This document shows, piece after piece, positions 6,463 through 12,053 of a DNA stretch of 12,053 nucleotides; position 1 is the stretch's first letter, and each line of letters begins with the position of its first letter. The notes under the pieces are model-generated. The model was given only the letters and a program-made list of their open reading frames with translations. It ran no database searches and was not told where the DNA came from. The position numbers and the translations under genes are program-made. The stretch is from Pseudomonadota bacterium. Lineage in GTDB: Bacteria; Pseudomonadota; Gammaproteobacteria; Pseudomonadales; Pseudomonadaceae. The DNA is taken from positions 1-12,053 of the forward strand of contig JAEYXX010000185.1 of assembly GCA_023431055.1 (NCBI GenBank), written 5' to 3'.

Positions 6463-6531
6463 CAGATCGATTGTTCCGATAGTCTCCATCAACCGCTTCG
6501 ATTGTCCGGCCTCCGGCGTTAAGCTCGTGCG

Positions 6532-7119
6532 ATGAACTACCTCGCCCATCTGCATCTCGGCGGCGACGCGCCGGCACAGCTGCTTGGCAGCCTCTATGGC
6601 GATTTCGTCAAAGGCCCGCTCGACGGGCGTTGGCCGGCGCCAATCGAGGCGGCCATTCGCCTGCACCGGCGAATCGACGCCTTCACCGATAGCCACCCAT
6701 TGCAGGCCCGTGCGCGTGCACGCTTTCCACTGGAGCGGCGAAGAACGGCCGGCATGCTGCTGGACCTGTTCTTCGATCATTGCCTGGCCCGTGACTGGCC
6801 GATGTACGCGACGCAGCCGCTGGATCACTTCACCGGTCGGGTATACCGGGTACTGGCTGCCGAGCCTGAACTGCCGGGGCGTCTGGCGCTGATGGCACCG
6901 CGCATGGCAGTGCAGGACTGGCTGGGCAGCTACCGCGAGTTCGCAGTGCTGGAACAGGTGATTGCCGGCATGCAGCGACGCCTGTCCAAACCGCAGTTGC
7001 TCGATGGCAGCCTGAGCGAACTGGAACGCCTGTATGAACCGCTCAGCGAGGACTTTCGCGCCTTCTACCCCGAACTGATGGCCTTTGCCGAGGCCGAGCT
7101 GAACGGGATGGAATCGTAG
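6532..7119 (+). CDS. acpH: Acyl carrier protein phosphodiesterase AcpH
   Basis: Removes the 4'-phosphopantetheine group from holo-ACP, giving apo-ACP, in turnover of the fatty-acid synthesis carrier. The 195 residues match the length of E. coli AcpH (193) and its motifs: MNYLAHLHL at the start, GDFVKG (Asp24), a histidine/aspartate cluster LHRRIDAFTD (His45, Asp49, Asp53), and LDLFFDHCLARDW (Asp78, Asp82, His83), the HD-like metal site. The closing YEPLSEDFRAFYPELMAFAE also fits. The ATG at 6532 is set by homology; no good Shine-Dalgarno sequence is visible, so translation may be weak. It is divergent from the ArsR gene. Its TAG stop lies inside a GTAGCCCGGAT-type repeat. Confidence 0.88.
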   Translation: MNYLAHLHLGGDAPAQLLGSLYGDFVKGPLDGRWPAPIEAAIRLHRRIDAFTDSHPLQARARARFPLERRRTAGMLLDLFFDHCLARDWPMYATQPLDHFTGRVYRVLAAEPELPGRLALMAPRMAVQDWLGSYREFAVLEQVIAGMQRRLSKPQLLDGSLSELERLYEPLSEDFRAFYPELMAFAEAELNGMES

Positions 7120-7136
7120 CCCGGATGCAATCCGGG
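7116..7136. repeat. GTAGCCCGGATGCAATCCGGG-type palindromic repeat
   Basis: A short dispersed-repeat sequence with a perfect 7-bp stem (CCCGGAT 7120-7126, ATCCGGG 7130-7136) and a GCA loop. The TAG at 7117-7119 is both part of the repeat and the stop codon of acpH. A related copy pair occurs at 11009-11065. Confidence 0.7.
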
Positions 7137-7159
7137 GATGAGCGGTATGCCCGCCACAA

Positions 7160-7223
7160 TCGCCGCTAAAGCGCCTCCCACGGATGTTCGTTGTTGGCTC
7201 CGTGGGAGGCGCTTCAGCCGCGA
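7160..7223. repeat. REPIN: two REP sequences in inverted orientation
   Basis: Two 25-base arms (7160-7184 and 7199-7223) are reverse complements except at two positions and surround a 14-base centre. Arm sequences such as CGCTAAAGCGCCTCCCAC and GTGGGAGGCGCTTCAGCCGC are typical Pseudomonas REP elements. It lies between the 3' ends of convergent acpH and the ATPase gene and can form a long hairpin. REPINs are non-autonomous elements mobilised by RAYT proteins; none is encoded in the window. Confidence 0.85.
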
Positions 7224-7251
7224 CTACATCACTGCGGTGCTTCTCTGACGT

Positions 7252-9969
7252 TCAGATCGCCTGCGGATGCAGGCGATAGCGCCGCACCAGCCATTTCTCC
7301 AGCTCCACCACGACGAACAGCGCCAGACCCGCCAGCAACACGCGCAGCCATTCTTCCAGCGTCATGCCAACCGAGCCGAATACGTTCTGCAGCGGTGCGG
7401 CATAGGTGAACAGCAGTTGCAGCAGCAGGCAGATGCCGATGGTCAGCAGCACCGCGCGATTACCCAGCAGGCCGTCGCGGCTGAGCACCGAGGCGAACAG
7501 GCTGCGGCTGTTGAGCAGGTAGAAGATCTCGCACATCACCACGGCATTGACGGCGATGGTGCGAGCGCTTTCCAGGCTGTTGCCATGCTGCAGCTCCCAG
7601 AGGAACAGCGCGATACCGGCACCGGCGATCAGCACCGAAACCATCGCGATGCGCCAGACGAAGTAGGCCGAAAGCAAAGGCTCGCCCGGCGCGCGCGGTG
7701 TGCGGCTCATCAAGCCGAGCTCGCTGGGCTCGAACGCCAGCGCCAGGCCCAGGGTGCTGGAGGTGACCATGTTGATCCACAGCACCTGTGCCGGGGTCAA
7801 TGGCAGCACCACCTGGAACAGGATGGCGAAGATCACGATCAGCGACTGGCCGCCGTTGGTGGGCAGGGCGAAGAGGATGAACTTCTTCAGGTTGTCGTAG
7901 ATCGCCCGGCCTTCGCGCACGGCGCCGGCGATGGTGGCGAAATTGTCGTCGGCCAGCACTACCGCGGCGGCTTCCTTGGCTGCCTCGGTGCCTTTCAGGC
8001 CCATGGCCACGCCGACATCGGCGCGTTTCAGCGCTGGTGCATCGTTGACCCCGTCGCCGGTCATGGCCACGACTTCGCCGCTGTCCTGCATGCTTTGCAC
8101 CAGGCGCAGCTTGTGCTCCGGGCTGGCGCGGGCGAACACCTCGACACCGGGCAACACCTCGCGCAAGCGGCGCTCGTCGAGCAGCTCCAGTTCGGCGCCG
8201 GTCATCGCCGGCAGACCGACGCCGATGCCCAGTTGTGCGCCGATGGCGCGGGCGGTTTCGGCGTGATCGCCGGTGATCATCTTCACCCGGATGCCGGCGC
8301 GCTGGCATTCGGCGACGGCGGCGATGGCCTCGGCACGCGGCGGGTCGATGATGCCGACCAGTGCCAGCAGGGTCAGGCCGCTTTCCACGTCGGCGAAATT
8401 CAGCGTGCGTTGTTCGGCCGTCGCTGTCTTGCTGGCCAGTGCCAGCAGGCGCAGGCCGCGCGCGGCCAGGTCGGTGGCCTGGCGGCGCCAGTAGTCGGCA
8501 TCCAGCGCCTCACTGCTGCCATCGGCGCTGCGCTGGTTGCTGCACATCTCCAGCACGCGCTCGGGAGCGCCCTTGAGATAGATCAAGCCATGGCCGGCGT
8601 GGTCATGGTGCAGGGTGGCCATGAAGCGGTGTTCGGACTCGAACGGGATCGCATCGCTGCGCGGCAGTTGCGCGTGCAGGGTCTGACCATCCACACCGCT
8701 TTTCAGCGCCAGGGTCAGCAGTGCGCCTTCGGTCGGGTCGCCATGCAGCCGCCAGTGGCCGCCATCATCCTGTTGCAGGCGGGCGTCGTTGCACAACTGC
8801 GCGGCGCGGGCGACTTCCAGCAGGGCGGCGTCAGGCTCACGCAGCGCACCATCCTGATGAAAGGCGCCTTCCGGGGCATAGCCCACCCCCGAGACATCGA
8901 GGATGCGGCTGGCGCTCACCACACGCTGCACGGTCATTTCGTTGCGGGTCAGGGTGCCGGTCTTGTCCGAGCAGATCACCGTCACCGAACCCAGGGTTTC
9001 CACCGCCGGCAGGCGCCGCACGATGGCGTTGTGGCCGGCCATGCGCTGCACGCCGAGGGCCAGGATCACCGTCATGATCGCCGGCAGCCCTTCCGGGATG
9101 GCCGAAGCAGTCAGTGCCACCACCATCATGAACATATCGCCGGGGGGCTGCCCGTGCCAGAGGATGCCGAGGATGAAGGTGGCCAGTGCCAGGATCAGGA
9201 TGATCACCGCCAGCCAGCGGCTGAACTGTTCGATCTGTCGCAGCAGCGGCGTGGACAGCGCCTGCACCTGCTGCAGCATGGCGCCGATGCGCCCCAGTTC
9301 GGTGTCGGCACCGGTGGCCACCACCACGCCAGTGGCCTGACCACTGCTGACCAGGGTGCCGGAATAGGCCATGCAGCGGCGGTCGCCAAGCGCGGCGTCG
9401 AGGTTGCAGTGCGCGATGGATTTTTCCACCGGTACCGATTCGCCGGTCAGCGCCGCTTCTTCCACCAGCAGGTTCTTCACATTGAGCAGGCGCAGATCGG
9501 CCGGCACCTTGTCGCCGGATACCAGCAAAACGATGTCGCCAGGCACCAGGCGTTCGGCATCGATCTCGTGGCGTTCGCCCGCGCGCAGCACCATGGCGCG
9601 TGGTGAGAGCATGCTGCGGATGGCGTCCAGTGCATTTTCCGCCTTGCCCTCCTGAATGAAGCCGATGATCACGTTGATCAGCACGGCGGCGAGGATCACC
9701 GAGGTGTCGATCCAATGGCCGAGTAGCGCGGTGATCACAGCGGCCACCAGCATTAGATAGAGCAGCACGTTGTGGAACTGATAGAGCAGGCGCAGCAGCG
9801 GCCCGCGGCGTTGCGGCGGCGGCAGGCGGTTGGCGCCGTGGCGTTGCAGGCGCTGTTCGGCTTCGGCCTGGCTGAGGCCATTACTGCTGCTGTGTTGCGC
9901 CTCGAGCGCTTGTTGTGCAGTCAAACCGTGCCAGGCGTGGTCACTATGCTTAACGGGGGGATTGCCCAT
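7252..9969 (-). CDS. P2-type cation-transporting P-type ATPase
   Basis: A 905-residue ATP-driven cation pump of the inner membrane. In order: cation-ATPase N-terminal domain (about 14-58), M1-M2 (about 66-106), actuator loop with TGES (175-178), M3-M4 with IPEGLP (291-296), phosphorylation motif DKTGTLT (Asp335), nucleotide-binding KGAPER (466-471), ITGDH (565-569), hinge TGDGVNDAPAL (637-647), and six C-terminal helices. Overall it is PacL/SERCA-like, but M5 has TNGGQ (704-708) and M6 has NMVTSS (733-738). The SERCA ligands Glu771 and Asp800 are therefore replaced by Gln708 and Ser737, while the M4 glutamate (Glu293) remains, so the ion is uncertain. AAGGAG lies about nine bases before the ATG. 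It is divergent from a universal stress gene with an Anr-like box between. Confidence 0.9.
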   Translation of the reverse strand: MGNPPVKHSDHAWHGLTAQQALEAQHSSSNGLSQAEAEQRLQRHGANRLPPPQRRGPLLRLLYQFHNVLLYLMLVAAVITALLGHWIDTSVILAAVLINVIIGFIQEGKAENALDAIRSMLSPRAMVLRAGERHEIDAERLVPGDIVLLVSGDKVPADLRLLNVKNLLVEEAALTGESVPVEKSIAHCNLDAALGDRRCMAYSGTLVSSGQATGVVVATGADTELGRIGAMLQQVQALSTPLLRQIEQFSRWLAVIILILALATFILGILWHGQPPGDMFMMVVALTASAIPEGLPAIMTVILALGVQRMAGHNAIVRRLPAVETLGSVTVICSDKTGTLTRNEMTVQRVVSASRILDVSGVGYAPEGAFHQDGALREPDAALLEVARAAQLCNDARLQQDDGGHWRLHGDPTEGALLTLALKSGVDGQTLHAQLPRSDAIPFESEHRFMATLHHDHAGHGLIYLKGAPERVLEMCSNQRSADGSSEALDADYWRRQATDLAARGLRLLALASKTATAEQRTLNFADVESGLTLLALVGIIDPPRAEAIAAVAECQRAGIRVKMITGDHAETARAIGAQLGIGVGLPAMTGAELELLDERRLREVLPGVEVFARASPEHKLRLVQSMQDSGEVVAMTGDGVNDAPALKRADVGVAMGLKGTEAAKEAAAVVLADDNFATIAGAVREGRAIYDNLKKFILFALPTNGGQSLIVIFAILFQVVLPLTPAQVLWINMVTSSTLGLALAFEPSELGLMSRTPRAPGEPLLSAYFVWRIAMVSVLIAGAGIALFLWELQHGNSLESARTIAVNAVVMCEIFYLLNSRSLFASVLSRDGLLGNRAVLLTIGICLLLQLLFTYAAPLQNVFGSVGMTLEEWLRVLLAGLALFVVVELEKWLVRRYRLHPQAI

Positions 9970-10070
9970 GGGGCGCGTCTCCTTCGGTGGGCCGGGCTGT
10001 GCTTGCCGAGCGCCGTCGCGCGGCGAAACAAGTGGTCCTGATCACCCTAGTCCGCTTTACCGCGTCGGGC

Positions 10071-10084
10071 CTGACCTGCATCAA
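10071..10084. promoter_or_regulatory. Anr/FNR-like box between ATPase and usp genes
   Basis: CTGACctgcATCAA matches the Anr/FNR consensus TTGAT-N4-ATCAA at eight of ten positions, with one perfect half-site. For the usp gene, a TTGAAT -10-like box at 10107-10112 puts the start point near 10119 and the box centre at about -41.5, the class II activator position. For the ATPase, a weaker TAGGGT (minus, 10044-10049) gives about -41. Many Pseudomonas usp genes are known to be Anr-activated under low oxygen. Confidence 0.55.
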
Positions 10085-10106
10085 GGAGTAAGGCGCCGGC
10101 AGGCGC

Positions 10107-10112
10107 TTGAAT
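10107..10112 (+). promoter_or_regulatory. Candidate -10 box for the universal stress gene
   Basis: TTGAAT matches the -10 consensus at four of six positions and is placed correctly relative to the Anr-like box. A strong Shine-Dalgarno (GGAGGAAA) follows at 10134-10141. An alternative is TGTAAC at 10112-10117. Confidence 0.35.
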
Positions 10113-10145
10113 GTAACTCGGTGTTAAACCCATGGAGGAAACGAG

Positions 10146-10994
10146 ATGATCAAGATTCTGGTAGCGACCGACCTGTCCGAGCGTTCGGCGCACGCGGTGC
10201 AGCGCGCCGTGCAACTGATCCGTCGCCAGGGTGGCGGTGAGTGGAGTCTGCTGCATGTGATCGACGACGATGCGCCGGCTGCGCACGTGCAGCGTCAGGT
10301 GCAACAGGCCGAGAGTCTGCTGCAGACGCAGGCCGAGCGCCTCGGCGAGCAGGCCGGCAGTGTCCCGCGAGTGATCGTGGCCACCGGCGAGGCCGCCACG
10401 CTGATCGTCGAAGGTGCTCGGGGCATGGGCGCGGATCTGTTGGTGGTGGGCGCGCATCGCAAGTCGGCACTGCGCGATTTCTTCGTCGGCACCACGCTCG
10501 AACGCGTCGTACGCAGCAGCCACCTGCCGGTGCTGCGGGTCAATGGCCCGGTGACTCACGAATACCGCCATGCGCTGTTGGCGATAGACCTCTCGCGCAC
10601 CTCGCAACAAGCCCTCAAGCGCGCCCGCGAGTTTGGCCTGGTGAGCCTGGACAATCTGCATGTGGCCAGCGCGGTCGAGCCGGTGGCGGCCGGGGCTGTG
10701 ATGGAGGCAGGCATCAGCGCCGAAGTGCTGGAAAACCAGCGCGAGTTGCTGCGTCAGCAACTGGTCGAGCGACTGAATGCCGACAGCGTGACGCTGAGCC
10801 ACGAGCGTCTGCTGGTGCAGATCGGCTCACCCGAAGGGGTGATCGGCGAGGCTCTGCGTCACTCTGGCGCCGACCTGCTGGTACTTGGCACCCATGCCCG
10901 TGAAGGCGTCTCGCGCTTCTTCCTGGGTAGTGTGGCCAGCCGCCTGCTGGGCTCGCTCGACTGCGATGCGTTGATCGTGCCGCCGGCTGGCTGA
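10146..10994 (+). CDS. Tandem-domain universal stress protein (UspA family)
   Basis: Cytosolic stress protein of 282 residues made of two UspA domains. Domain 1 (1 to about 133) starts MIKILVATDLSERSAHAVQRA and ends SSHLPVLRVN. Domain 2 (about 139-282) starts YRHALLAIDLSRTSQQALKRA and ends DCDALIVPP. Each has a phosphate-loop motif: GAHRKSALRDFFVGT (102-116) and GTHAREGVSRFFLGS (248-262). In the G-X2-G-X9-G-S/T pattern the second glycine is Arg in the first and Ala in the second, so ATP binding may be altered. The ATG has GGAGG with a seven-base spacer. Related pseudomonad proteins aid survival in oxygen limitation and are Anr-regulated, matching the upstream box. In PAO1 I recall PA4352 as the counterpart, next to olsA. 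Confidence 0.9.
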   Translation: MIKILVATDLSERSAHAVQRAVQLIRRQGGGEWSLLHVIDDDAPAAHVQRQVQQAESLLQTQAERLGEQAGSVPRVIVATGEAATLIVEGARGMGADLLVVGAHRKSALRDFFVGTTLERVVRSSHLPVLRVNGPVTHEYRHALLAIDLSRTSQQALKRAREFGLVSLDNLHVASAVEPVAAGAVMEAGISAEVLENQRELLRQQLVERLNADSVTLSHERLLVQIGSPEGVIGEALRHSGADLLVLGTHAREGVSRFFLGSVASRLLGSLDCDALIVPPAG

Positions 10995-11008
10995 GCGGCT
11001 ATGACCTG

Positions 11009-11065
11009 TAGCCTGGATGAAATCCAGGCAGCCCTTGCAAAGCCCCGGTTTGCATCCGGGCTACG
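11009..11065. repeat. Inverted pair of GTAGCCCGGAT-type repeats
   Basis: The left unit (11009-11029) begins GTAGCCTGGATGAAATCCAG and folds into a 7-bp stem with a GAA loop. The right unit (11044-11065) is the inverted form ending GCATCCGGGCTAC. Both resemble the repeat at 7116-7136. The pair lies between the convergent ends of the usp and plsC genes and may serve as a bidirectional terminator, though no T-run follows. Confidence 0.65.
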
Positions 11066-11072
11066 CGGTGGA

Positions 11073-11849
11073 TCAGGCGGCTTCGGTCGGCACCATGGCC
11101 GGCGTTTCCAGTCGCAGGGCGCAGGCGATTGCGGCCTGGCTGTGCCGGGCCAGTTCGTTGCGGCTGCGTGATTCGCTGGGAACCGGCTCAAGCAGGCGGA
11201 TCTCCACCTCGCAGGCGGAACTGGAGAGCAGGCGCAGCAGGTGCGAGAGCATGTCGTCGTCGCCTACGAACGGCGCCACGGGGCAGGGCTGCCCATCGCG
11301 CAGATAACGGATCGCCACCGGCTGCACAGCCACGCCACTATCGATGGCGCTGCTCAGCAGGCGGCCGTGGAAAGTGCGCACGCTGAGGCCGTCGGTCGTG
11401 GTGCCTTCGGGGAAGATCACCAGCGGACGGTTCTGTTGCAGGTGGCGGGTGAGCTGCTGGCTGATCTGGCTGCTGTCGCCCGAACCACGGCGGATGAACA
11501 GGGTACCGGCCTTGTACGCCAGCCAGCCGGCCACCGGCCAGTCGCGGACTTCGGCCTTGGACAGGAAGGACATTGGCTGCAGGGCGCCGAGCAGCGGAAT
11601 GTCCGTCCATGACACGTGGTTGGCGACCCACAGCATTGGTTGCGCGGGCAGCTCGCCTTCGACCTTCACGCGAAATGGCAGGGCGCCGCCCAGGCGCGCC
11701 AGGAACCAGCGTGTCAGGCGCTGGCGCAGGGGCATCAGGTCATGCCGCACCACGCGTTCGCAGAGGCTGACGATGGCCGCCAGCAGCGCGCCAAAGGCGA
11801 TCACCAGAGCCAGGTGGAAGAGGCGTAGGGACAGACGCAGTTTGGCCAT
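11073..11849 (-). CDS. olsA: 1-acyl-sn-glycerol-3-phosphate acyltransferase-like (PlsC family), probable OlsA
   Basis: Membrane-bound acyltransferase of 258 residues. An N-terminal hydrophobic helix (about 11-29) is followed by the four PlsC motifs: NHVSWTD with the His78-X4-Asp83 catalytic pair, GTLFIRRG (115-122), FPEGT (146-150), and VAVQPVAI (173-180). The ATG at 11849 was chosen because GGAGG lies six bases upstream; an in-frame GTG at 11888 has no ribosome binding site. Pseudomonads have two similar enzymes, HdtS/LptA (near gyrB) and OlsA (ornithine-lipid O-acyltransferase). Convergence with a universal stress gene is the PAO1 olsA context as I recall it, so OlsA is preferred. In PAO1 olsB precedes it; here a transposase-like gene does. 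The family assignment is firm, the substrate less so. Confidence 0.85.
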   Translation of the reverse strand: MAKLRLSLRLFHLALVIAFGALLAAIVSLCERVVRHDLMPLRQRLTRWFLARLGGALPFRVKVEGELPAQPMLWVANHVSWTDIPLLGALQPMSFLSKAEVRDWPVAGWLAYKAGTLFIRRGSGDSSQISQQLTRHLQQNRPLVIFPEGTTTDGLSVRTFHGRLLSSAIDSGVAVQPVAIRYLRDGQPCPVAPFVGDDDMLSHLLRLLSSSACEVEIRLLEPVPSESRSRNELARHSQAAIACALRLETPAMVPTEAA

Positions 11850-11948
11850 CGGGGCCTCCGGTTGAAAGCGGGTGCCGGCATTATCCACGGGCAGCGCCGT
11901 TTGGCCATCAGCGGCAGTCGTGCCGTCCTGTAGATACTCTGTTAGCGA
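11850..11948. other. Short region between IS-like gene end and plsC/olsA
   Basis: These 99 bases are open in the same frame as both flanking minus-strand genes (33 codons), so only the transposase TGA separates the two reading frames. No olsB-like sequence is recognisable. The end of the insertion element and the promoter of the acyltransferase gene should lie here, but I cannot fix the element boundary or a promoter by eye. Confidence 0.4.
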
Positions 11949-12053
11949 TCAAGCGTTTTTCAGGTGTTCTTCGCTGAATAGCTCGGATGAGTCGAAAGGC
12001 ACGCCGAGCTTCAGGCAAGCCCAGACACCTGTCAGATATTTACGCATGACCGC
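11949..12053 (-). CDS. C-terminal end of probable IS110-family transposase (runs off window)
   Basis: The last 34 codons of a gene continuing beyond the window: AVMRKYLTGVWACLKLGVPF, then a Ser/Glu-rich stretch and EEHLKNA before TGA. The 'VMRK(Y/L)L' helix followed by a short tail ending ...LFS-EEHL resembles, from memory, the C-termini of IS110/IS116-type (DEDD) transposases of pseudomonads. Terminal repeats or target duplications cannot be assessed. Alternatives are an unrelated conserved protein or a reading-frame fragment. The family call rests only on these residues. Confidence 0.5.
   Translation of the reverse strand, partial: AVMRKYLTGVWACLKLGVPFDSSELFSEEHLKNA

Noticed and set aside
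6430..6828. 133-codon N-terminal extension of the ArsR regulator
   Set aside because: It would run antisense through acpH and across the operator. ArsR homology starts at the ATG at 6429.
7267..9606. Very long open frame (779 codons) antisense to the P-type ATPase
   Set aside because: Histidine/glutamine/alanine-rich composition typical of the mirror frame of a GC-rich gene. No family motifs, and the opposite strand encodes an intact ATPase.

Overview
The window reads as chromosomal DNA of a Pseudomonas-type gammaproteobacterium. GC content is high and the start sites have GGAG-type ribosome binding sites. The protein families and their order (argO/argP, XenB, a PyeR-like ArsR regulator, AcpH, UspA, PlsC) and the REP-type intergenic palindromes are those of pseudomonads. 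From memory, without a search, most of the window matches the P. aeruginosa PAO1 stretch around PA4350-PA4365. Apparent differences are the absence of feoABC and pyeM, an added P-type ATPase, and an insertion-sequence-like gene next to the PlsC gene.

Layout: (1) 1-437, minus: N-terminus of PutA, with its ribbon-helix-helix DNA-binding domain. The adjacent 438-698 gap carries five exact GTTGCA-type PutA operator hexamers over a probable putA promoter. (2) 699-2313: divergent argO (arginine/lysine exporter) and argP (its LysR activator, TTG start). (3) 2438-3711: an SDR/epimerase-family gene, convergent with a small hypothetical gene, the two overlapping by 10 bp. (4) 4071-4919: a membrane-anchored coiled-coil protein followed by a strong bidirectional terminator and a decayed REP doublet. 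(5) 5033-6429, minus: pyeR-like ArsR regulator plus xenB flavin ene-reductase, a probable two-gene operon with a palindromic operator. (6) 6532-7119: acpH, whose stop codon lies in a GTAGCCCGGAT-type repeat, followed by a full REPIN. (7) 7252-9969, minus: a P2-type cation ATPase, divergent from (8) 10146-10994, a tandem-domain universal stress protein. A good Anr/FNR-like box lies between them. (9) 11073-11849, minus: PlsC-family acyltransferase (likely olsA), with the C-terminus of a probable IS110-family transposase just upstream at the window edge.

The window combines amino-acid homeostasis (proline catabolism with autoregulation; basic amino-acid export), electrophile and redox defence (PyeR/XenB), and a probable low-oxygen stress pair (Usp and ATPase). 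Lipid-related genes (acpH, plsC/olsA) are interleaved. I see no CRISPR array, rRNA, tRNA or prophage. The points most worth following are the PutA operator cluster, the shared Anr-like box, the changed ion-binding residues of the ATPase, the loss of pyeM between pyeR and xenB, and the IS-like remnant beside olsA.
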